In this document: piece by piece, positions 24,007-32,092 of the stretch | How the letters are laid out: every line of letters begins with the position of its first letter | How positions within the stretch are numbered: the stretch's first letter is position 1 | NCBI GenBank assembly: GCA_023383055.1 | Contig: JAHDYP010000032.1 | Span: forward strand, 9,774 to 51,995 | Direction: 5' to 3' | Source of the DNA: Verrucomicrobiota bacterium | Lineage (GTDB): Bacteria > Verrucomicrobiota > Verrucomicrobiia > Limisphaerales > JAHDYP01 | DNA length: 42,222 nucleotides | Translations under genes and position numbers: made by a program | Notes under the pieces: generated by a model | Told to the model about the DNA's origin: nothing | Seen by the model: the letters and a program-made list of their open reading frames with translations, nothing else | Database searches by the model: none

Positions 24007-27000
24007 TCAGAAGCGCGGATATCCGCAAGGAAACCGGACGAGCTGCCATTGGCGCTCGTGCTCGGCCCAGGCTTCCCAGCCCAGCGCTTCGAACAGTTGA
24101 ATCCGTTTGCGTTGGAGTGTCGCATCGACGGGTGATGATATCAGTTTGCCCTGCAGCAGCCGGAGCGCCTCGCCCAGGCGTCCCTGGCGCCATTCCCGGC
24201 GGATGGCGAGCAGGACATGGTCATCTGAAGCGGGATCGACCCATCGGGAGAGCTCGCGGTAGTTCGCCTCGAACAGCGCGTCGATGGTCTCCGGCTCGAA
24301 CGGGGGTTCGCCGGTATCCTCCGCAACATCGTCATCCGCCGATCGCTCTTCGGGCAACTCCATCCATGCCAGCGCCCGGCCTTTGCGATACAGGGCGTCG
24401 ACCAGCGCGTCGCGCTGACGTTCCAGTTCCCGGCGGTCTCGTTTTTCCTGTGGATCATCCCCTGGCCGGGTGCCCAGGGATGCCGCAAGGCGGTCGGTGT
24501 TGACACGGTTCAGGATCTCATCGGCGGCGGTAACGACCGAGCGCAGGTGGCGACCGCGGTCGGCGTCATCGAGCCGGTGCAGGCGCTTGACAGGAACCGA
24601 GAGATCGTCCGGGTACCGCGACTCGAGGTCGGCGGCGAGGCTTTCGAAAGCGGCGGAGTCCGGTTCACGCATCAATGGGTCGAGCTGGGACACTTCGAAC
24701 TCACGCCGGGCATGGGCGAGTCGGGTTTCGAGGCTGGCCTCGTCGTTGCTCGCGTCGGTCGCCGGCTTGGCTGGGACGGGCCGGGGTGCCGGACAAATCA
24801 GGGGATGCTCGAGGCCGCCCTCGGCGGCATCGTACCGGATGGTACCGATCAGGAGATCGCCCGGTTTGGCATGCCGGGTCAATTCAAACAGCGGAGGAGC
24901 GGCGAGGAAGAACCGGGCACGCTCGCCGTGGGCCAACGAGCGTCCCGAGAATTTCGTTCCACCCACGAGGGCCTCGTCAGGATCGGCGAAGCAGGAGACC
25001 TCCAAAGCGGAATCCAAATCTTGATCGAGCAGGAGCGGAAGCTCCTTGAGCTGATCGAGCCAGGCCGACTGGTCGTGCCGCAAATGAAATCGCAGGAGAT
25101 GCCGGCCGCGCCCCAGCCGGACCGCCCCCGGATCCCAACCGTCGTCGACCGCCAGGAGTTGGTTGGCGTCGTCAAATAGCATCCAGAGTTGGGACTCGAA
25201 CTCGCCGTCATAGAGACGCCCGTTCAAAGCCGGGAACCGCGGGGTGATTGAACCCGGTTGATCCTGTTCGAAGGAATAGGACAGGATGAGCTCGTGAATC
25301 CGTTTCCCTCCGGTCAGCCGGTCACGTTCGGTGCTCAAGGGCTGGAGTTCGGCTTTGGCCGGGGTGATCGACCGGCGCCAGGTTCGCAATCGAGCGGCGG
25401 GTGCCAGCCGGGCCTCCCCCAGGCTGGCAGTCACATCCACGGCTTTGACCCGGGCATTGGCATCCAGGAAAACCGTTTCCTGAGCCGGCACGACGCCATG
25501 GAACGAGACGGTGAAATCATAGCTGCCTTCGCCCAGACTCGACCAGGACTGGCCGAGGCAGAGCTCGAGCGTGCGTCCCCCGGTCACGGGAAAGAGGATC
25601 TTTTGGTCGTCCTGGCTATCCAGAGTCAAATACCGCTGCATTTGCGTGTCGGTGTAGGCATGCAATGGCAGCACTTGCAAGGCATGCACAATCAAACGCC
25701 GCGGCGAATCAAGGTCGCCGGCGCGCACGGTCAACTCCGCCCGGGTTGCTCCCGCGGGAACCACCAGGAACCGGCGTTCGAGCTGGGCAGCGGTGAGTGG
25801 AATGGTCTCCGTCCAGATGGCCGGATTTGAGTCGGAGACCGGGACGGGGCGTATGACCGTGACGGGGAGACGGAAGGCTGGTCCGGCCGTGGCGTCGCCG
25901 AGGTCGAAACCGGTCACTTCCGCGTAATGCACTCCGGGATCGAGCTGGGTTGGATCAATCCGCAGCTCGAAGCTCCGGCCCGCATGCGCGAGCATCAAGT
26001 GCCCCGGGGCCTCGATCCACGCGGCGGATGATTCGAGTCGGAACCGCCGCTGATAATCGACCTTGACCCGGTTGTCCGTTGATTTTGAGAAGTGCGGACT
26101 GACGCGCACGGTCACGTCCAAAGGGCGCGAGGTTTCCTCCGGCTCCCGCAGATAAACGCCGCGCGCGTTGCGTTGTCGCGGCAGCGTGACTTCCAGCCGC
26201 GGTGCGGCCGCCGACTCCCGGCCCAGGGCCAGGCATTGCTCGAAGGCATGGTCCACCTGGATCAGCCCGCGGCCTTGGGCAAAGACCTCGACGCCGGGGA
26301 TCGGTCTGGCGGAGTTCTCGACGGCGCGACGAATCATGGAGGGACTGTAACCAAGCCCTTCAGCCTTGAGACCGGAAAGGATCAGGGCAATGGCTCCGGC
26401 GGCATTGGGCGAAGCCATCGAGGTGCCGTTGGCCAGCTGATGCCGTTGGAGTGTCCAGTTCGGAACCGGTGAAACTGCCCCGCCGGGCGCGCTGATGTTC
26501 ACCCCGAGGTCGCCGTCGAAAGTGGGACCGCGCCCCGAAAAAGTGTACTGGGTCTCCGGCAAACCGGAACGCATTGAGTACCCCGCTTCCATCATTGCCG
26601 GGGATAAGTAGGCTCCCACGCCGATCAAGGCCGAAGTGGTTCCGCCGGGGGCGCCGACGGTCGACAAGGCCGGACCGTCATTGCCGGCCGAGGCTACGAA
26701 GATCACGCCGTCGTCGTTGACGATCTCCGACAGCAGGCGGATCAACCGACCTTGATTGGGCCTGGGGGTCGGTTCGCCGTAGCTCAGGTTGATGACGTCG
26801 CAGGGATGTTCCCTCACCGCCGCGAGGCCCCGAACCAGGGCCGAGGCCGTTTCCATGCCTCCCAGTCGGCTGTCGCCGATCTTGACCGAGACGATCTGCG
26901 CGCCCGGCGCGATGCCGCTGTGCTCGGGTTCATCCGGAAAGCAGGCGGCGACGATTCCGGCGACATGCGTGCCATGCATGCCGCTATCGACGACGATGGA

Positions 27001-27837
27001 GAGCAACCGGCCATCGTCATAGATATTCACCGCGAAGTTGAGGAGGGTTTCGTCGTCGAAGGTCGCATAACCGCGTTCGAGCCGGTAGTGAGTCAGCGCC
27101 TTCTCCTCCCCGAGGTCACCGTCCTCGTCCGCGTCGAGCACGACGCGCCAGACGTTGCCGTCGTGGAAAACCACGCAGTCGTACACCGGACCGGGATCCT
27201 CGTAAGCCTGCTGCAGGGCGAGCAACTGTTCCAGGCGCGTTTCAAGGTCTTTCCGCTCAGGAGCCCGGGGTGCGGAAGGATCGGGCTCGGTTTCACCGTG
27301 AGTGGCGATTTGACGGCGCATTTCGGCTTCGAGTTGGCGCTGTGCGGCGTCCCAACGCTCGCGGCGTTTCTCTTTGACTCGGTCAACCAAGGGCCCCGGG
27401 AAAAGTTCATAACCGCGTTTGAGTCCCAGGTGGTAGCGGCCCGTAGGGTTCCGCCAGCCATCTCCGGTCCGCAACCGACGCCCGGTCAAGCCGACAAAGC
27501 CTCCGTTGGTGGCAGTCACGACCGTGGAAGTGTCCACGTCGCCGCTGCCGGTGGCGTCAATGACATCGATGATCTTGGGCCGACCGTCAGAAGTCCGCTG
27601 CAATCCCGGCGCGCCGGGGTCCACCCCGGTATCGAACACCGCCACCACCACCCCGCGTCCATCGAAGCCGGGATGTGTCTCCAGAAACCGGGCGGCGCCG
27701 ATCTCTGTCTTCGGCAAAATGCCATGGCTGGGAAACTCCGCCCCCAAAGTGCCTCCCCCGACGAGAGTCGCCATCAGCGTTAGCATGCCCGACAGGAACA
27801 GCCGACCACCCTTCACCCATTTGGATTGTTTGTTCAT
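24007..27837 (-). CDS. exported tripeptidyl-peptidase II homologue (subtilase S8)
   Basis: A 1276-residue subtilisin-type protease. It opens with a signal peptide (about 1-33), then FPSHGILPKTEIGAARFL, which closely matches the TPPII N-terminus. The catalytic residues are D69 (AVFDTGVDPGAPG), H288 (SGMHGTHVAG), oxyanion N386 (SAGNDGP) and S473 (NGTSMASPNAAG). The 219-residue insert between Asp and His is a TPPII hallmark. The His-Asn and His-Ser spacings (98 and 185) equal those of human TPPII as I know it (D44, H264, N362, S449). The C-terminal 800 residues are beta-rich and then helical, as in TPPII. Eukaryotic TPPII is a giant cytosolic exopeptidase that removes tripeptides; this one should act in the periplasm or outside. 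The start at 27837 has the Shine-Dalgarno GAGGA and follows apbE by 8 nt. Confidence 0.93.
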   Translation of the reverse strand: MNKQSKWVKGGRLFLSGMLTLMATLVGGGTLGAEFPSHGILPKTEIGAARFLETHPGFDGRGVVVAVFDTGVDPGAPGLQRTSDGRPKIIDVIDATGSGDVDTSTVVTATNGGFVGLTGRRLRTGDGWRNPTGRYHLGLKRGYELFPGPLVDRVKEKRRERWDAAQRQLEAEMRRQIATHGETEPDPSAPRAPERKDLETRLEQLLALQQAYEDPGPVYDCVVFHDGNVWRVVLDADEDGDLGEEKALTHYRLERGYATFDDETLLNFAVNIYDDGRLLSIVVDSGMHGTHVAGIVAACFPDEPEHSGIAPGAQIVSVKIGDSRLGGMETASALVRGLAAVREHPCDVINLSYGEPTPRPNQGRLIRLLSEIVNDDGVIFVASAGNDGPALSTVGAPGGTTSALIGVGAYLSPAMMEAGYSMRSGLPETQYTFSGRGPTFDGDLGVNISAPGGAVSPVPNWTLQRHQLANGTSMASPNAAGAIALILSGLKAEGLGYSPSMIRRAVENSARPIPGVEVFAQGRGLIQVDHAFEQCLALGRESAAAPRLEVTLPRQRNARGVYLREPEETSRPLDVTVRVSPHFSKSTDNRVKVDYQRRFRLESSAAWIEAPGHLMLAHAGRSFELRIDPTQLDPGVHYAEVTGFDLGDATAGPAFRLPVTVIRPVPVSDSNPAIWTETIPLTAAQLERRFLVVPAGATRAELTVRAGDLDSPRRLIVHALQVLPLHAYTDTQMQRYLTLDSQDDQKILFPVTGGRTLELCLGQSWSSLGEGSYDFTVSFHGVVPAQETVFLDANARVKAVDVTASLGEARLAPAARLRTWRRSITPAKAELQPLSTERDRLTGGKRIHELILSYSFEQDQPGSITPRFPALNGRLYDGEFESQLWMLFDDANQLLAVDDGWDPGAVRLGRGRHLLRFHLRHDQSAWLDQLKELPLLLDQDLDSALEVSCFADPDEALVGGTKFSGRSLAHGERARFFLAAPPLFELTRHAKPGDLLIGTIRYDAAEGGLEHPLICPAPRPVPAKPATDASNDEASLETRLAHARREFEVSQLDPLMREPDSAAFESLAADLESRYPDDLSVPVKRLHRLDDADRGRHLRSVVTAADEILNRVNTDRLAASLGTRPGDDPQEKRDRRELERQRDALVDALYRKGRALAWMELPEERSADDDVAEDTGEPPFEPETIDALFEANYRELSRWVDPASDDHVLLAIRREWRQGRLGEALRLLQGKLISSPVDATLQRKRIQLFEALGWEAWAEHERQWQLVRFPCGYPRF

Positions 27838-27845
27838 CGTTATCC

Positions 27846-28883
27846 TCAAGAGTTCTCCGAGGCTGGCCGGACGCCTCCGGATCGTTCACCCTGCTCGAAG
27901 GCAACACCGCGGGCGCTGACCCGGAGAGGATCGGGGGCAACCCCGGGTTCCACCACGAGCAAGCCGGCAACGGCTTCGGCACGGGACAACAGTTCGAATC
28001 CGCTCGTGCCGAGCACCAGCAGCGCGGTCGAGTACGCGTCGGCGTCCGTCGCGGAGGTTGTCACCGCGGCTGCCATCACGGCGCCGGCCACGGGTCGTCC
28101 CAACCGGGGATCCAGCACATGACCAAAGACGCGGCCATCGGATTCGAAGGCCTTGCCCCAGACGGCCGAGATCGACATCGCTTGATCGCGCAGAGCCACG
28201 ACCGCCAGCGGCGACCCGGGTTCACCCGGAGCCCCTGATTTCAAAGGGTGCCCACAAGGCGCAGCCGGCCTCGGGATTGCCACCTTCCAGTCTCCGCCAT
28301 CCGGCGGAGTGCCGAGGGCGTAGACGGTGCTGGTGCCACCGTGGATGAGCGCGCTCACGATTCCTAGGTCCAGGAGCAGTTCCGCGGCACGCTCGATGGC
28401 GTAGCCCTTTCCGATGGCTCCGAGGTCAAGCATAACGCCGGGGCGTTCGAAGCGCACGTTGCGATCACTCCGGTTCAAGCGCACCAGCTGCATGCCGGTC
28501 ACGGCCCGGGCGGTTTCGAGCCGTTCGGGATCGGGCAAACGTCCGGCGGCGCCCACAAAGCCCCAGGCGCGCATCAACGGCGCGATGGTTGGATCGAAGG
28601 CTCCCTCGGTCAATTCGTGTATCCGCTGGGCACGCTCGAGCAGCTCGAAGAACTGCGGTTCGACCTGCACCGGTTCCAGGGCCGCGCGGCGGTTTAACCG
28701 CGTGAGCTCACTATCCGCGCGGTAGAAGCTCAGTTGTACCTCGAGCCGCTCGATCTCGTCGAGTGCGGCTTCGCCCGCCGCTCGCAATCGGACCTCATCG
28801 CGGCCGGGCAACACCAACTCGAACCGGGTTGCCATGGCTTCCCGCGCCACGGCCACGCCTCGATTGGCACTCGCATCCGCCAT
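27846..28883 (-). CDS. apbE: FAD:protein FMN transferase (ApbE)
   Basis: A 345-residue ApbE-family protein, which attaches FMN covalently to Ser/Thr of target flavoproteins using FAD and a divalent cation. Motifs include AMATRFELVLPG, LSFYRADSELTRLNR, EGAFDPTIAPLMRAWGF, the signature VMLDLGAIGKGYAIERAAELL, a GGTSTVYALG strand where GGD is usual, and HVLDPRLGRPVAG with SATDADAYSTALLVLG near the metal site. I chose the ATG at 28883 because GAGGA lies 6 nt before it. From this start there is no signal peptide or lipobox, unlike many periplasmic ApbE proteins. The stop is 8 nt before the TPPII-like gene, so both are likely co-transcribed. No obvious FMN-acceptor protein is encoded nearby. Confidence 0.9.
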   Translation of the reverse strand: MADASANRGVAVAREAMATRFELVLPGRDEVRLRAAGEAALDEIERLEVQLSFYRADSELTRLNRRAALEPVQVEPQFFELLERAQRIHELTEGAFDPTIAPLMRAWGFVGAAGRLPDPERLETARAVTGMQLVRLNRSDRNVRFERPGVMLDLGAIGKGYAIERAAELLLDLGIVSALIHGGTSTVYALGTPPDGGDWKVAIPRPAAPCGHPLKSGAPGEPGSPLAVVALRDQAMSISAVWGKAFESDGRVFGHVLDPRLGRPVAGAVMAAAVTTSATDADAYSTALLVLGTSGFELLSRAEAVAGLLVVEPGVAPDPLRVSARGVAFEQGERSGGVRPASENS

Positions 28884-28907
28884 GAAATCCTCGCCGGCTG
28901 GAAGCCA

Positions 28908-28940
28908 GAAGGGTTCGCAAGCCAGGCTTGCGAACCCTTC
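28908..28940 (-). repeat. perfect 16-bp palindrome between oxidoreductase and apbE
   Basis: GAAGGGTTCGCAAGCC and its exact reverse complement GGCTTGCGAACCCTTC are separated by a single base. It sits 21 nt after the Gfo/Idh stop and 25 nt before the apbE ATG. No T tract follows, so it may be a REP-like palindrome, an mRNA-stabilising hairpin or a Rho-assisted terminator rather than a canonical one. Confidence 0.75.
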
Positions 28941-28961
28941 TTCAGCGCATGTCAACCAGAC

Positions 28962-30338
28962 TCAGGAGATTGGCATGCTGCCGTAGGTCATGTGCTCGAC
29001 GGGCTTGCCGTCGGCGGTTGTGATCTTGCGCGTCTTCTCGTCGAACACGCAGGTCATGCTCATGCGCTCGGACATCTCGGCCAGCGAAATCACCGTCTGC
29101 ACGCGGATGCCCAGGTCGATTCCGGCGTTGGGCTGTTTGTTGGCCCGGATGCAAGCGAAGAAGTTCTTGTGGTGCTCGCCAATGTCTTCCGGCGCGAACG
29201 ACTCGCTCGTTTCCGGATCCATCTCGTCCGTAAACGGTCTTTCCGGACGAAGCTCCACCCGGTTGCCGGCCATGATGAGATTGCCCTTGTGACCGCGGAT
29301 CATTTCCTGGGTGCCCATCTCGTTGATCGAACTGCTGGTGACGTGCATGACCATCCCGCTCGGGAATTCAGCCACGACTTGCACGATCTCCGGCACATCG
29401 CGTTCCGGGGTCCCCGGGGTGAGCCGGTCCGTTTTCACGGTGCGGCTGCCCACACAGGCGACACGCACCGGGAATTCCGGGTTGCCGGTCGCCAGCATGT
29501 AGGGGTGCAGCTTATGCGGGATCAGATCGCCCAGCAGACCGTTCGCGTATGGATAATACTTCCGCCAGCGGAAATAGGCGTCCGCGTTGAATGCGGTCTT
29601 TTTCTTGATTTGATCGCCCTGCCACATCGCCCAATTGGTGTCTTCGGGGGTGCACCATTGTTGCAGCGCGTAGTTCCATTCGCCCTTGGGGTTGTTGCGC
29701 ATATACGACCCCTGGCACATCACGACCTGCCCGATCATCCCCTCCTTGATCCATTCCGCGGCCTTGTGCCATTTCATGTCCGAACAGCCTTGGGAACCGA
29801 CCTGCAGGATCTTGCCCGTCTTTTTGACGGCGTCATGGATCTCGAAGGCCTCGACCAAATAACGGCTGATCGGCTTCTCGACGTAGACATGTTTTCCGAG
29901 GTTGAGCGCCTCGACGGTGATCTTCGTGTGCCAATGGTCGACCGTAGAACAGAAGATGGCGTCGATGTCCTTTCGCTCAAGCAACTTGCGGTAGTCTTCG
30001 TACCCGGCGCAATCGCCGCCAATCGTCTCCTTGGCCTGGGCAACGCGATACTTCGAAACATCGCACACAGCCGCCAGCGCCAGGTTGTTCTCCGACAACA
30101 GTTTCTTGGCGTAATTGACATGCGCGTTCAATCCCTGGCCGCCCACGCCCACAAATCCGACCGTGATACGGTCGTTCGCGCCTATGACCCGGCCTGCGGA
30201 CGGCGCCTGACTCTGTCCGTAGACCGGTGTTTTCAGTAGTCCGGTGGAAGCCACCGCTGCTGCCGCGGTAGCCGCCTTCTTAAAAAAATCCCGGCGCGAT
30301 TCGCAGCCGTTCTTGCTTGATTTGGTCGTCGCTTCCAT
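28962..30338 (-). CDS. Tat-exported Gfo/Idh/MocA family oxidoreductase
   Basis: A 458-residue NAD(P)-dependent oxidoreductase. A twin-arginine signal (ESRRDFFKKAATAAAAVAS) precedes the Rossmann motif TVGFVGVGGQGLNAHVNYA near residue 65. AVCDVSKYR, FCSTVDHWHTKITVEAL and the conserved KHVYVEKPISR, with the active-site Lys of the EKP motif, follow. Next comes the alpha/beta GFO_IDH_MocA_C domain with KWHKAAEWIKEGMIGQV and the Trp-rich segment typical of secreted members in Verrucomicrobiota and Planctomycetota. These act on sugars or inositols after export with bound cofactor. I chose the ATG at 30338 because it places the Tat motif near the N-terminus; a longer form from 30398 would precede it with unrelated sequence. 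Confidence 0.93.
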   Translation of the reverse strand: MEATTKSSKNGCESRRDFFKKAATAAAAVASTGLLKTPVYGQSQAPSAGRVIGANDRITVGFVGVGGQGLNAHVNYAKKLLSENNLALAAVCDVSKYRVAQAKETIGGDCAGYEDYRKLLERKDIDAIFCSTVDHWHTKITVEALNLGKHVYVEKPISRYLVEAFEIHDAVKKTGKILQVGSQGCSDMKWHKAAEWIKEGMIGQVVMCQGSYMRNNPKGEWNYALQQWCTPEDTNWAMWQGDQIKKKTAFNADAYFRWRKYYPYANGLLGDLIPHKLHPYMLATGNPEFPVRVACVGSRTVKTDRLTPGTPERDVPEIVQVVAEFPSGMVMHVTSSSINEMGTQEMIRGHKGNLIMAGNRVELRPERPFTDEMDPETSESFAPEDIGEHHKNFFACIRANKQPNAGIDLGIRVQTVISLAEMSERMSMTCVFDEKTRKITTADGKPVEHMTYGSMPIS

Positions 30339-30398
30339 AAGTTTTTCTCGTTGGATTTGGTGCTCGGCGAAGGCTACCCCAAAACCACCTTCGGTCAA

Positions 30399-30674
30399 TC
30401 ACGAACATTGGACGATCGAACTGCGTACTCTATTGAACCGTTTCTCCTGCTTCACCCGCGGCCAATCCGCCGGAGACAAGCGGGCCGCCGTAATTGAGCA
30501 GTGAGGACTGGCACAGTTGGAAAACGGGACGTCCGCCCCGTTTTATGACACTACAAGGCTGTTTACGGCAATGGTTTGCATGCTCAAAGTGGCCACATCC
30601 TACAATGCGATGGCCTGCTCCGGCTGCCAGTTCCTCCCGCTGCCGACAAGCCCCTGAACCTCGAAAAAATCCTG
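30399..30674. other. non-coding stretch with a terminator-like hairpin
   Basis: No gene is supported here. The stretch holds AAAACGGG (30521-30528) and CCCGTTTT (30537-30544), a perfect 8-bp inverted repeat with an 8-nt loop and T-rich ends in both directions, plus a TACAAT box at 30601-30606 without a good -35. The hairpin could end a short transcript; none is evident in coding form. Confidence 0.45.
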
Positions 30675-30703
30675 TTGTCAACGGTTTGCCGTTTTCCTAT
30701 GGT
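30675..30703 (+). promoter_or_regulatory. sigma-70-type promoter for porin gene
   Basis: TTGTCA (30675-30680; five of six matches), 17-nt spacer, TATGGT (30698-30703; four of six). The predicted start near 30710 gives a leader of about 78 nt before the ATG at 30788. Confidence 0.5.
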
Positions 30704-30787
30704 GCTCGGCCAGTTGCGCCTTTTTGGGCGACGGAGCGGTTATACCGCCCTATATCACGAAACAGAAAAACCAGCAGGAGGAACCAA

Positions 30788-31969
30788 ATGAAGTTGAATA
30801 AATGGACAGTGGCGTTGGCGTCCGCCGGGGTGGTCAGCCTCGCGTCGGCCGTTCAGGCGGAAGAGCGGGCCATGCATCAGGTGGCCACCGCAGTATCAGC
30901 AACCACCTTGGGCGGGTATGTGGATACCTCGGCCATATGGAAATTCGGCACCGGGACCGACTCCGGCGCCGCCGGATCGGAAGCCCTGCCTGGCCGGGCC
31001 TTCGATGGCGCGGGCAAGACCGACGGATTCAATCTGCACGTGGTCGGACTGACCCTCGAGCGCCCGTTGGGTGCGGAAGACTGGGCCGCCGGATACCGTG
31101 TTGACCTGTTGTTCGGACCGGACGCCGTGGCCTACAATCCATCGGCCAATGGCGACGCGACCTCCGATTTCGGAATCAAGCAGGCGTATGTGAACCTGCT
31201 GTTGCCGGCCGGAAATGGGATCGACGTGAAGATGGGCGTGTTCAACACGATCATCGGCTACGAATCGTTCGAGAGTTACCTGAACCCGAACTTCAGCCGT
31301 TCCTTCGGTTGGCAATTGGAGCCCACCCAGCACACCGGCGTCCTCGCGAGCTATCAGCTCAGCGAAGCGCTCAGCGTCTCCGGCGGCGTGGCGGACACTT
31401 GGTCCGCAGGCATCAACGCCCGGTCGCCCCGCGCCGAAAGCCACAAGGCTTACATGGCGTCGATCGCGTTGACCGCGCCGGACAGCATGGGCTTCATGTC
31501 GGGCTCGAGCCTCTACGCCGGTGTGGTGGACGGCTTCAGCGGCAACGGCAAGGACACCGTCAGCGCCTACGTCGGCGGGAGCATTCTTACGCCGATCGAA
31601 GGGCTCGGCGTGGGCGCCGCGTTCGATTATCGATGGAATGGCAACAATGGTGTCACCTTCGATAGCAACTGGGCTTACGCCATCGCCGGTTACGCCACCT
31701 TCCAGGCCACCGAGAAACTCAAGTTCGCCGGCCGCGTGGATTACACCACCGGCTCGGACGGCACGTTCTTCGACGCCGGCGCTCAGGGCGTCTCCGACGA
31801 ACAGAACGAACTCTTCTCGTTCACGGCCACAGCCGAATACGCCCTCTGGGCCAACGTGATCACGCGCGCCGAGTTCCGTTGGGACAACTGCCTCAGCGAC
31901 GACAAGCCGTACGGCCAAAGCGACGAAAACGCTCTGACCCTCGCCGCCAACGTGATCTTCAAGTTCTAA
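30788..31969 (+). CDS. outer-membrane porin-like beta-barrel
   Basis: A 393-residue protein with a clear signal peptide (MKLNKWTVALASAGVVSLASAVQA) and a body of repeated amphipathic strands ending in NVIFKF with a terminal Phe. Strand-rich blocks include FNLHVVGLTLERPL, YRVDLLFGPDA, IDVKMGVFNTIIGYESFESYLNPNFSRSFGW and LSVSGGVADTW. These match the OmpL-like beta-barrel porin-2 type proteins common in this phylum. It has the best Shine-Dalgarno in the window (AGGAGG at 30776-30781, 6 nt before the ATG), which suggests high expression. A strong terminator follows. Substrate selectivity is not readable. Confidence 0.88.
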   Translation: MKLNKWTVALASAGVVSLASAVQAEERAMHQVATAVSATTLGGYVDTSAIWKFGTGTDSGAAGSEALPGRAFDGAGKTDGFNLHVVGLTLERPLGAEDWAAGYRVDLLFGPDAVAYNPSANGDATSDFGIKQAYVNLLLPAGNGIDVKMGVFNTIIGYESFESYLNPNFSRSFGWQLEPTQHTGVLASYQLSEALSVSGGVADTWSAGINARSPRAESHKAYMASIALTAPDSMGFMSGSSLYAGVVDGFSGNGKDTVSAYVGGSILTPIEGLGVGAAFDYRWNGNNGVTFDSNWAYAIAGYATFQATEKLKFAGRVDYTTGSDGTFFDAGAQGVSDEQNELFSFTATAEYALWANVITRAEFRWDNCLSDDKPYGQSDENALTLAANVIFKF

Positions 31970-31994
31970 ACGCCCTTTACCCGGCGACCCACTC

Positions 31995-32025
31995 AACCCC
32001 CTCCGGCCCACCGGAGGGGGTTTTT
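31995..32025 (+). terminator. strong intrinsic terminator after porin gene
   Basis: A 10-bp perfect GC-rich stem (CCCCCTCCGG, loop CCCA, CCGGAGGGGG), extended by AA/TT pairs and followed by TTTTT. It is the clearest Rho-independent terminator in the window and separates the porin gene from the holB cluster. Confidence 0.95.
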
Positions 32026-32057
32026 CGTGCCCGTATCCAAACCGACGAACTTTCGGT

Positions 32058-32086
32058 GTGACGCGCACCGTCCCATCGCGTATAAG
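32058..32086 (+). promoter_or_regulatory. promoter candidate for holB, predicted leaderless
   Basis: GTGACG (32058-32063), 17-nt spacer, TATAAG (32081-32086; five of six matches). The predicted +1 is 32093, the A of the holB ATG. This is the same geometry as before pilM. Confidence 0.5.
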
Positions 32087-32092
32087 CCGTTC

